A stretch of 22,360 nt of DNA from Mesostigma viride (Eukaryota; Streptophyta; Mesostigmatophyceae; Mesostigmatales; Mesostigmataceae), in contig RPFO01001314.1 of assembly GCA_009746045.1 (NCBI GenBank), positions 1 to 22,360 on the forward strand, read 5' to 3'. This document shows positions 7,657-15,042 of the stretch, in pieces. Both the position numbers and the translations under genes were made by a program. The notes beneath the pieces are model-generated. The model saw only the letters and a program-made list of their open reading frames with translations, ran no database searches and was not told where the DNA came from. The stretch's first letter is position 1. Each line of letters begins with the position of its first letter.

Positions 7657-8184
7657 TTAATCGTCCAGACTAGCAAGGAGAGACGCGCGGATGGCGGCCA
7701 TGCGCATCTCGTATGGCGTCATCGCGACAGGTGGCGGTGGTGGAGGTGGGAGCTGTCGGGTCTTGATCGGGGGTGGCGGAGAGTCCGGCTCTGTCTCCTT
7801 GGGCTTTCGACCCCGTCTTGGTTTTGGCGTGTCGGCGGGGGTTGAGGCGACGGAATCTTCAGCGAGAAGGCGTTCAATCCGCGATTTGTTGCGGGCTTCT
7901 TGCAGCTCGAGTTCGACTAGCCTTTGCCGCTGAATCTCCAATTCCTTTGCAAGGACCTTTCGTTTCGTTATCTCTGCCTCCTTTTCTTCGTTTCGTCTCT
8001 TCTCCCTCTCGGCTTTTGCGCGTTGCTGGTAAACCCTCATTTTGTCGCGAAGGGCTTTTTTCTGTTCATCATTCAGCGGTTGTCCCTTTCGAATTGTCTT
8101 GACCAGGTCAACCTGCTCTTCCCGCGTCTCGGCGAAGGTTTCGTCTTGGTAGCTCGTTGGGGTCTCTGAAGCCTCAGAGGCCAT
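7657..8184 (-). CDS. Coiled-coil, proline-rich AT-hook protein
   Basis: The frame is 175 codons, starting at ATG 8184 and ending 12 bases before the ATPase start. Residues about 40-108 are almost entirely charged or heptad-like (Lys, Arg, Glu, Gln, Leu) and predict a long coiled coil. PKPRRGRKPK at 120-129 is an AT-hook-like motif. Two proline runs follow at 136-139 and 146-152, then a short helix at the C-terminus (MTPYEMRMAAIRASLLASL). I do not recognise a family. The architecture suggests an oligomeric DNA-binding or core protein. The frame is intact. Confidence 0.65.
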   Translation of the reverse strand: MASEASETPTSYQDETFAETREEQVDLVKTIRKGQPLNDEQKKALRDKMRVYQQRAKAEREKRRNEEKEAEITKRKVLAKELEIQRQRLVELELQEARNKSRIERLLAEDSVASTPADTPKPRRGRKPKETEPDSPPPPIKTRQLPPPPPPPVAMTPYEMRMAAIRASLLASLDD

Positions 8185-8208
8185 GTTTATATTCTAGGTA
8201 GATAATAA
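8185..8208. promoter_or_regulatory. 24-bp divergent promoter
   Basis: Only 24 bases separate the ATG codons of the minus-strand coiled-coil gene (8184) and the plus-strand 1103-aa gene (8209). The gap is AT-rich (TTTATATTCTA...GATAATAA), with TATA-like words on both strands. It is the switch point between the leftward and rightward gene blocks. Confidence 0.5.
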
Positions 8209-11200
8209 ATGGTCGTTCTAACAACATTGAGCAGACCGACCAATCTCGCCACCGGGTTAACGCTCGACCCTGAAATGGAGGAGCGTGTTTCTAACATCGA
8301 AACAGACATAGATGGGCTTCAAGCTAGCGTGACGTTACTTCTTGGCATTTCACATCCATTCGATGAGTCACTCGTTGTCGACGGATTCAAAATTTTCTAC
8401 CCGAGCCAGCCGACAAATGTGCGACTCGGAGACAATTACGACGACGAGACCGCAAGCGACCCATCGGAACTTGCTTACAGTCTCGTCGTGAATGGGTATT
8501 CCTATTTTAAATCAGGGACTACTTTAGTCGACGATCTCACTCTAAATGAACCTTACCTTACGGCGAAAGTGGGAGCGACCCAGTACCACGTCTTCGACTT
8601 TAGCCCTGATACGTTGCTAGACCCTGGTGGCAGAGTCCTGACCCGCGCGCAATTGGACTACCTTTTTGACCAACACGGGGTAGGCAAAACGTCGATAGCT
8701 AACTTGAACGGGGATTTCGTCCTCCATCTCGAAGACGGGACGACCGTGTCGCACCAAAACGCGTTCAACGTCATCAATGACCAGGATGTGCGAGTCCAGC
8801 TGCCCTACAACGTTACGAATGGCGACGCGAGTGGAATCTGTAAGTTTACCTATCGCGACTACCACACGACCCAGGCGCGCACGGGGGAGAGCGTTGTGGA
8901 CGGAGAGGTAGGATATCCATACTTTTCCGACTCTTTCTATGGTCTCGGCGGATCTCGATTTAACGGCCTCCCTCTCCGCGTGGAGTTGTTGTCTTTCGCC
9001 ACGATTCGCGACGACAACCGCCGCCTTCCACTAACTGGGAGATCCTTCACCATCACGCGTACATACTCGCCACTGACGGACTGGCGAATGGGTCCGATTG
9101 ACCCTGTGAACGCACTCTACTGGAGCACCAATCCAACCACCGCTAATTGGGAGGTCGTAGAGGGAACGACCCTCAAACAGGGCATAAAGATGACGACCCC
9201 CTTCGCATACCAACGCAAACTCCCCATCAGGTGGTACATGAATTCCACCCAGCTCACGCCGACCACTCCGACCATCGGCGGAGTCTCCCTCTCGCAAAAC
9301 GGGGGACTGCGCGGGGAAGACGCCGTAATCACCGCGCCAGTCGCGGCAGATAGTAACAAGTATATGAACTACGAGATAGACGTCTACAACGACTCGACCC
9401 TCACCTCCTACACCACCCACAAAGGAGGGGTGATGGTATGCGTTTCAAAAATGAGCCAACTGCACTCCGGCATCCGGACACCAAGTTCCTACATTTCATA
9501 TCTAAATCCTGTAAAAATCGCGATCAACGGCGTCTACGCGGACCATGATGTGGGGTGGGGAAAGTCGTTGCCTCCTCTCACCGGTTTTCATCTGTTGGCG
9601 AACGGAGTATCTCAAGGGGCCTTGGATGGGACGTTGAAGACAACGACGTTTCAAAATCCATCCGAAGGCGATGATGTAGAACTCAGATACAGGATCGTAA
9701 CCGTAAAGGACTCGCCAAACCTGTCAGGAGAGACCGTGGAGATAGACGGCCCCGCTACGACGCTCCATTCTCTAGAATCATTCTCGCGCCACTCCGTGAC
9801 CACGCTGCAAGCAGAAGCTTCGAAATACTACTTTGAAGGGTCTCCCGAAAAATTCTTTTTTGTAAAAACAGCCACTCCGGCACCAAGCAAATGTGTTGTT
9901 TTTTCAGAGCAGCTCATCGACGGCCCATTTCTATTGTGTTTTCGGCTATATTTGGGCAGCAACGATGCTTTCGTCTCGTTTGCAGAAAATACTATGTCTT
10001 TGACGAATAAATATCACCCGGCCACGACAGATGCCCATCAGAATTGGAGAAATGCGGCTACGACGCATTGGGGTATGCTGGGTATCAATCTGCACCATAG
10101 TGACTATGCACTCGACCTGTTTGACAATCTGAAGTCGAAGGTTCGATACACGTTAAACTCATCATGGAGACAACAAAACAGCTACTGGGTGGCATTTCGA
10201 AGAAAATCGGATGGGAAGGTGGAGCGTTATATATCCAAAACAACTCCTCAAGAACTTAGTGACATGACTAAAATCTCAAACTCGTCCGGTATATTTACAA
10301 CCACTCCTACAGACATTCTTGACCCGTACATTCCGATGCCCCTCCGACCAGTCTTCCACTTGAGCGGAGAGTACCACGGCGCGTATGTCTGGCCAATCAA
10401 AGATGACCTACAAGACATAGAGTTCGACTCTCTAAAAACCAACAACCCATCCGGATCGTACACAGCCGTCGGAGACGTGTTGGAGCTGCGTCACAGGTCC
10501 ACCTCGTCGAGGAATTGTAGCATTTTTGGCAAATATAGCGTCACAAAACCCGTACCGGGTGTGGCGGATACTTGGTTTAAGGAGCTAACACTCACGAATG
10601 AGAGTGTCATCCGCACGGTTGTTAAGTGTCCCGATGTTCAATACGGCGTGCAAATGAACCAATATACTGCCAAAATATATGGGATTCTACCAGCTCGTCA
10701 GTCGGTAAGGAAGTTTTATGTAAGACTTGGATTTTCAAACACCAAGTTGAGCAATGATCCGTTGCTTATCAGCGTAGTCGTTGGAGAAGCGTGGACTGGC
10801 GGTTTTTCTACAACGACAATATCAAAATCCTCGTCGTACGTTGACATAACCTGTGATCATATTTCACTGGTTGATCCTCCAGTTACTGGTATGATCCATT
10901 TGGCGACCGTGACGTTCCAGGTATTAGATCCAACAGTATCTGGCCCGACCCCGCTTTTATTTGCTTCTAGCCTAAGCTACTATTATGGTTCAAGCCTGTC
11001 GTCAATTGGCGGCAATCACGGGATGGACGTGGCCCTGTATGAAGATGTCCGAGAAACTAGGCGTATATCGCACACGATATTGGAAGCAGATTCTTTGGTC
11101 GGTCTGAGGCAGCCCATATACGACTACCCGCTTCCGCAATTTTGGCACGGCGCCCCTGTGGCCGTGATGTCTTTCCACGACCCGGCCACACAATCGGAAC

Positions 11201-11520
11201 TAACTCTTCCGACCGCGTTGACCAATATCCTTGTCAGGTTAACATTTGATAACAACCCACCAACGATTCTCGACATATCAAACCCATATCGCTTAACGGC
11301 TAGCGGCCTGTCCGTCTGGCCGGTAAACGTTATAATTGGCAGCAACTGGAATGTTGTTTCAGGATACGAGGAGGATGACGGGGTGTTTGAAATCGCATTG
11401 CGGATTCCTCGCATCACCACTGACACGTCAACAAACATAGCACTCTCTACGGCGTTTTGCAAGTCGCGCGCTGGAAAAATGGCCGTGTCGACTAACAAGA
11501 CCCTCACTTGGACGTTATAA
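8209..11520 (+). CDS. Large putative virion spike/fibre protein, 1103 aa
   Basis: This is the largest frame and it is intact. Residues about 20-46 (EERVSNIETDIDGLQASVTLLLG) form a short coiled coil, a common N-terminal trimerisation element of fibres. The rest is rich in Thr, Ser, Asn, Gly, Tyr and Val, with alternating polar/hydrophobic strands typical of beta-structured surface proteins, and few Cys. It has no signal peptide and no transmembrane segment. It ends in TLTWTL, close to SLSWTL at the end of the gene at 16755-17320. Placement at the head of the structural block supports a virion role. I recognise no named family. The start at 8209 is the first ATG after the AT-rich divergent promoter. 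Confidence 0.75.
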   Translation: MVVLTTLSRPTNLATGLTLDPEMEERVSNIETDIDGLQASVTLLLGISHPFDESLVVDGFKIFYPSQPTNVRLGDNYDDETASDPSELAYSLVVNGYSYFKSGTTLVDDLTLNEPYLTAKVGATQYHVFDFSPDTLLDPGGRVLTRAQLDYLFDQHGVGKTSIANLNGDFVLHLEDGTTVSHQNAFNVINDQDVRVQLPYNVTNGDASGICKFTYRDYHTTQARTGESVVDGEVGYPYFSDSFYGLGGSRFNGLPLRVELLSFATIRDDNRRLPLTGRSFTITRTYSPLTDWRMGPIDPVNALYWSTNPTTANWEVVEGTTLKQGIKMTTPFAYQRKLPIRWYMNSTQLTPTTPTIGGVSLSQNGGLRGEDAVITAPVAADSNKYMNYEIDVYNDSTLTSYTTHKGGVMVCVSKMSQLHSGIRTPSSYISYLNPVKIAINGVYADHDVGWGKSLPPLTGFHLLANGVSQGALDGTLKTTTFQNPSEGDDVELRYRIVTVKDSPNLSGETVEIDGPATTLHSLESFSRHSVTTLQAEASKYYFEGSPEKFFFVKTATPAPSKCVVFSEQLIDGPFLLCFRLYLGSNDAFVSFAENTMSLTNKYHPATTDAHQNWRNAATTHWGMLGINLHHSDYALDLFDNLKSKVRYTLNSSWRQQNSYWVAFRRKSDGKVERYISKTTPQELSDMTKISNSSGIFTTTPTDILDPYIPMPLRPVFHLSGEYHGAYVWPIKDDLQDIEFDSLKTNNPSGSYTAVGDVLELRHRSTSSRNCSIFGKYSVTKPVPGVADTWFKELTLTNESVIRTVVKCPDVQYGVQMNQYTAKIYGILPARQSVRKFYVRLGFSNTKLSNDPLLISVVVGEAWTGGFSTTTISKSSSYVDITCDHISLVDPPVTGMIHLATVTFQVLDPTVSGPTPLLFASSLSYYYGSSLSSIGGNHGMDVALYEDVRETRRISHTILEADSLVGLRQPIYDYPLPQFWHGAPVAVMSFHDPATQSELTLPTALTNILVRLTFDNNPPTILDISNPYRLTASGLSVWPVNVIIGSNWNVVSGYEEDDGVFEIALRIPRITTDTSTNIALSTAFCKSRAGKMAVSTNKTLTWTL

Positions 11521-11542
11521 AAATCTATGATTATATGCAGAA
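11521..11542 (+). promoter_or_regulatory. Short AT-rich intergenic promoter candidate
   Basis: Only 22 bases lie between the spike stop and the zinc-finger gene, including ATGATTATATGCAG. Similar short AT-rich gaps with TATA-like words precede the MCP (13496-13510), the 56-aa ORF and both fibre genes, suggesting a shared late-promoter style. Confidence 0.3.
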
Positions 11543-12046
11543 ATGGCAAGGCGTCAGAAATCAGCACGGCGCCGTCCTTCAAGTAAAAGGGGAAAACCGA
11601 AGCGTAAGGTCGCACCCCAGTCGCAGGTGACCGCTTCATCGACCAACACCATTGTCATCCACAGCGCGCCGGTCCGAAGAGCGGTGAACAAAGGGAAGGT
11701 CGCAGAGGCGCGAGGGTTCAAGGATGCCCTTCTCATGGCGTCAGTGATGGCGAACTCTAGACCGGTCGCGTACCCCCCATTGTCCGCGTATGCCCAACCG
11801 GCCCCTGTCGCGCCGGCTCCCGAACCGGTTGTCGTCGATGAAGCAGTGGCGGCACCCCCGGAGCCTGCGGGTGTACCTGTCGGGAAACGAGTCCAGGTGG
11901 GAGGCGCGAGGTGGAAATGCCCACAACCCGGGTGTAAGAGCACGTTCGCAAACGAAAAAAACCTCCTGCTGCATCTCAGGAGGGTCCACAACACGGTCGT
12001 GGGAATTCCAAAAGAAGGCGCTGAAAAAAATCTCACAGAAGAGTAA
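11543..12046 (+). CDS. Basic protein with a single C2H2 zinc finger
   Basis: The protein has 167 residues. The first 22 are strongly basic (MARRQKSARRRPSSKRGKPK), followed by a Pro/Ala/Val-rich linker (about 75-110) and one classical zinc finger near the C-terminus: C126-x4-C131-x12-H144-x4-H149, with FANEKNLLLHLRRVH around it. This layout suggests a nucleic-acid-binding virion core or packaging protein, or a late transcription factor. It sits 22 bases after the spike gene and 2 bases before the next ATG, so it belongs to the structural block. The frame is intact. Confidence 0.7.
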   Translation: MARRQKSARRRPSSKRGKPKRKVAPQSQVTASSTNTIVIHSAPVRRAVNKGKVAEARGFKDALLMASVMANSRPVAYPPLSAYAQPAPVAPAPEPVVVDEAVAAPPEPAGVPVGKRVQVGGARWKCPQPGCKSTFANEKNLLLHLRRVHNTVVGIPKEGAEKNLTEE

Positions 12047-12048
12047 AC

Positions 12049-12195
12049 ATGAGCAGCCCGCTGTTCACTGACGCCGAGATGCTCGAGATCTCTCAATGGA
12101 TGACCCTCCATCCAAATGTCCCACGAGAGTTCATTGAGGCAGCCATGCTCTACTGTAGAAGAAGCCACTCACAGGGAAGACGAAGCGCGCCATGA
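12049..12195 (+). CDS. 48-aa ORF between the zinc-finger and minor capsid genes
   Basis: ATG at 12049 follows the zinc-finger stop by 2 bases, and the TGA at 12193 overlaps the next ATG in ATGA. The peptide starts MSSPLFTDAEMLEISQWMTL and ends in a basic Arg/Ser/Gln tail. It has a helical look and no transmembrane segment. It is tightly packed with its neighbours and protein-like in composition, but too short to assign. No function is proposed. Confidence 0.4.
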   Translation: MSSPLFTDAEMLEISQWMTLHPNVPREFIEAAMLYCRRSHSQGRRSAP

Positions 12196-12392
12196 AAAGG
12201 GCATCGGCGAAAATTGAGGAAGGCGTCGTCAAGGTTTTTGGGACAAACGAAATTACTTCTGAGCTATTGTCAGAAGAAGTGGCCGATGAAGGAGTTCATC
12301 CAGGAAACGCTGACACTCACTCTTCGCACGGAGAACCGAACTCGCGGGACGCTAGTGGATCCGGTATGGGACATCCCGGCGGGACTCCTTGA
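12192..12392 (+). CDS. Possible 66-aa ORF, or detached N-terminus of the minor capsid protein
   Basis: Starts in an ATGA overlap with the preceding gene. The first 33 residues (MKRASAKIEEGVVKVFG onward) are protein-like, while the rest overlaps the minor capsid gene in another frame and looks like a shadow. It may be a true short leader gene, or an N-terminal piece of the minor capsid protein displaced by a one-base change near 12285. Confidence 0.25.
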   Translation: MKRASAKIEEGVVKVFGTNEITSELLSEEVADEGVHPGNADTHSSHGEPNSRDASGSGMGHPGGTP

Positions 12393-13149
12393 CGATTATC
12401 ACGACGTCGGGCTTACCCTCATGACCATCCCGTTTGAACAGACTCACATCAGCGAAGGAAACCGATACTTCACTGTCCGTTTGTCTGGCAGCGAGTCCCC
12501 TACGAAGGTGACCTTGCCGCTCGGCTCGTACACGACTATCGAAAACCGAAAAAACATAGAGGAAGCTTTGAAGGCGGTAGATCCTGGGTTCTCGGTCACG
12601 TACAACAGGGCGACTAGTCTTTTTACCGTGACAAATGCCACCGAGTTCTCTGTCGCGGTGGATGAGCCCACGGGCCGGGTGTTGGGGCTCATGGAAGGAT
12701 CATATCCTTTCACAGGTGTCCTCGCTAGCAACCGGCCAGCAACGAATGGGAGACTGAGAATGGTGTATGTATACAGCGACATCGTTCGAGGAAACGTGAT
12801 ATCATCGTCGACAGGCACGGGATATGGAGGCCTTTTGGCCGTCTGTCCCAACATGTCGCAGTTCTTAGAACCCATTGTTTGGCAGGCAGCGACCCCTTTG
12901 TGGCAGCATCTCAAGGACTCTCCCAGCAACATCACGATCCGACTGCTCGACGAGGACGACGCTCCTATAACTGTCTACTCGGATTGGGCTCTTCAGCTCT
13001 CCTTCCGCATAAGCCCTCAGAAGGCGATGGGAATAGAGGCGAGGAAGATCGGGAGCGTTTTGAAGTATATGGCCCTTGACAGGACCGTCCAGCCACAAAC
13101 CAGATTTATTTCTCAGCCATCTAGTACTATCGAGGACGATGAAAGTTAA
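12286..13149 (+). CDS. Minor capsid protein (penton-like)
   Basis: The frame opens at about 12214 without an ATG; the first ATG is 12286 (MKEFIQETLTLTL), giving 287 residues. The product is a beta-rich single-jelly-roll-like protein: short strands such as YFTVRLSG and VTLPLGSYTTIENRKNIEEALKAV, a FSVTYNRATSLFTVTN hairpin and a DWALQLSFRI strand near the end. A G-x-Y-x-x-x-x-x-(I/L)-x-x-A-L pattern after a strand is common in PLV, virophage and Polinton pentons. It would close the capsid five-fold vertices. The position two genes before the MCP is the usual one. The stop at 13147-13149 overlaps the next gene by 11 bases. Confidence 0.7.
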   Translation: MKEFIQETLTLTLRTENRTRGTLVDPVWDIPAGLLDDYHDVGLTLMTIPFEQTHISEGNRYFTVRLSGSESPTKVTLPLGSYTTIENRKNIEEALKAVDPGFSVTYNRATSLFTVTNATEFSVAVDEPTGRVLGLMEGSYPFTGVLASNRPATNGRLRMVYVYSDIVRGNVISSSTGTGYGGLLAVCPNMSQFLEPIVWQAATPLWQHLKDSPSNITIRLLDEDDAPITVYSDWALQLSFRISPQKAMGIEARKIGSVLKYMALDRTVQPQTRFISQPSSTIEDDES

Positions 13150-13495
13150 TTTTGGAGCAATCGGAAACGTGGCTAGACGCGTGGGAGAGTTTGCCGGCAA
13201 CGCTATCAAGAGGGTCGGCGACGGGGCGGCCATCGTGTCAGCTGTCAAGAAAGCCGGGCACGTCGCTGGCGAAGTCATCTCAAAAATTGGCGACGGGGCG
13301 CGGGCTGCCAAACAGGCGGCGGGCATTGTCGATTCCGCGCTCGGACACATCCCATCCAACATGATCGCGAAGAGTACGCTGCTCGGGAAAGCGTACTCGG
13401 TCGCAAACACTGGTCTGAGCGCCTTGTCCAACCTCGAAAGACGGGTTGATGGAGCGAAGGTAAAAAATCCCATACTCGGCCAGCTTCTTCAGTAA
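13139..13495 (+). CDS. 118-aa Gly/Ala-rich amphipathic protein between the minor and major capsid genes
   Basis: ATG 13139 overlaps the end of the minor capsid gene. The frame is open from 13076, but the upstream part is the shadow of that gene. The product is built of short amphipathic helices with repeated G-A-I/V-K motifs (NFGAIGNVARRVGEF, ISKIGDGARAAKQAAG), is basic, and has no signal peptide. Small amphipathic proteins next to capsid genes in related viruses include membrane-active or core proteins such as adenovirus pVI. That comparison rests on position and composition only. The frame is intact. Confidence 0.6.
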   Translation: MKVNFGAIGNVARRVGEFAGNAIKRVGDGAAIVSAVKKAGHVAGEVISKIGDGARAAKQAAGIVDSALGHIPSNMIAKSTLLGKAYSVANTGLSALSNLERRVDGAKVKNPILGQLLQ

Positions 13496-13510
13496 AAATA
13501 TCTCATTCGA

Positions 13511-14817
13511 ATGTATACACAATCTATGGCTTCGGACAATTCCTGGTACTCGCGCGCTATCCCCAAGTCCATGCAATACCTCGTGAAGGCGCTGGGTCAG
13601 CACACGACTCAACGAGTCCATCTCAGCACCCTCTCAGCAAGCGACGGCATCAAACAAGGGTCTGTGGTCGCGGTCCGCCTCCCCACGTCCGGGTTCGTGG
13701 ACTTGCACTCCTTCGCAATGTTTTTCACGGGGACCCCCACGACCACGGCGGGGTTCGCAAAGTTCCCCGCGTACACGTCCTCCATCATCAGGCGCCTCGA
13801 GGTACTGGCAGGAGGTCAGACCGTCGACAGCATCAACGACTACTCCCAGCTGTTCCATACGCTGCTCTCGGTGCACGGCGGTGTCGAGTACAATCTCGCG
13901 CAGGCTCCCGCTGGTTGGTCGAAGAATAACAACATCGTCATTGCTGATGCGGCTGGCGCTCTCACAAACAACGTGAAGGCAAACACCGCAGTGGACGGCG
14001 TCATTGACCACTTTTTGGGATTCCTGAGTGGCGAGCCTCGGATCGTGGATCTGAGTCTCTTCCCCCCCATCGAGATCCGAATCACACTCATGGACGGAGG
14101 GGTGATGCTTCCTAGCGTGGCGCAAGCAGCTGCAGCTGGTGGCATCGTGGCCGTTGACGCAGCGACAGGGTTGGTTTCGAACTGAGCAACATCCACTTTA
14201 GCATCGACACGTACAGGTTCCAAGAAGATATCGTGGGCCAGATTTTCTCGTCCAGGCTTGCCGAGGGTGGAACTCTCTCCTTCAAGTGGCGGACGTGGCA
14301 GTCCACCAAACAGTCGCTCGGGACTCGCACTCCCTATGCCATCAAGGCGTCGCTGTCTTCCGCGTCCGCCAGCAAACTCCTGGCGATTCAGGTTGCTGCC
14401 GGCGCGGACGTGACCAACGCATCTGGCAATACGATGTTCAATCACATCGCGGATGGTATGACTTCCTACCAATACGACATCAACGGATCCAACCTAGCGC
14501 CTGGATACCGTACGAACGCAACGGAGGCGTGGATCAATCTGTTGTCCGCGTTCGGTGACCAAGGGAATGTTTTGTCCTGTGTCCGTGAGGGCATGACTCC
14601 TACCACGTGGCTAAACAACAACTTCACGATGGCGTGTCACCTTAATATGCCGTGTGCCGGTCCAGAGTACATGAGCGGCCTTGACCTTCGTGGCACGGCA
14701 TCGGTGGTCACGCTGCGAGTCGAGAAGGGAGCAACGGACTGCATTTCCTACATCTTCACGGAATGCGAATCAAAGATGGACATCGCTGCAGGCAGGCAGG
14801 CAGCCGTGTACCTCTAA
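13511..14817 (+). pseudogene. Double-jelly-roll major capsid protein (MCP), split by one frameshift
   Basis: Frame one runs from ATG 13511 (or 13526) to TGA 14185. The protein continues in the -1 frame, open from about 14165 to TAA 14817, for about 435 residues together. Frame one shows jelly-roll strands, SIIRRLEVLAGGQTVDSIND, and FLGFLSGEPRIVDLSLFPPIEIRITL, which matches the end of the first jelly roll in PLV MCPs. Frame two continues with IHFSIDTYRF, a GGTLSFKWRTW strand and a terminal TASVVTLRVEK strand. Trimers of this fold form the icosahedral shell. The break lies around a GGG at about 14168-14170 and looks like loss of one G. The alternative is an assembly error. Confidence 0.82.
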
Positions 14818-14845
14818 AAAATATATACGTGTGTAATGACAAACG
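14818..14845 (+). promoter_or_regulatory. AT-rich gap after the MCP: TATA word and TGTAA
   Basis: AAAAATATATACGTG lies directly after the MCP stop and 15-25 bases before the ATG of the 56-aa ORF. TGTAA at 14832-14836 could be a polyadenylation signal of the green-algal type. Both roles are inferred. Confidence 0.35.
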
Positions 14846-15016
14846 ATGGACTACTTTCGAGACCCTAGCATCACAGCTAATCCGTTTAACAGGTTGAAGT
14901 TGATTTTTGACATTCCTGAAATGGCAGATTCTGGTCTGTCCATGACAATGCCAGCTAGACGAGCATTGCCCCTTCTCCCCACCTTCAAGTATCCGCTACC
15001 AAACTCTAAAAAATAA
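14846..15016 (+). CDS. 56-aa ORF between the MCP and fibre genes
   Basis: A compact gene with ATG 14846 and TAA 15014. The peptide begins MDYFRDPSITANPFNRLKLI, has a short acidic/hydrophobic middle with several Met and Pro, and ends in a Pro/Lys-rich tail (YPLPNSKK). It has its own TATA-like leader and is followed by an AT-rich leader of the next gene (15017-15042), which supports its being real. It has no recognised motif and may be a small virion component. Confidence 0.5.
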   Translation: MDYFRDPSITANPFNRLKLIFDIPEMADSGLSMTMPARRALPLLPTFKYPLPNSKK

Positions 15017-15042
15017 TGTGACGATGATATTATATTAGCTCC

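Noticed and set aside
9031-9420. Antisense ORFs within the 1103-aa gene (also 8617-8865, 11002-11193, 11124-11639)
   Set aside because: Shadows of a long intact sense frame with no motifs or leaders of their own.
13840-14472. Minus-strand 210-aa ORF opposite the MCP
   Set aside because: The plus strand encodes recognisable capsid strands here; the antisense product has no features.
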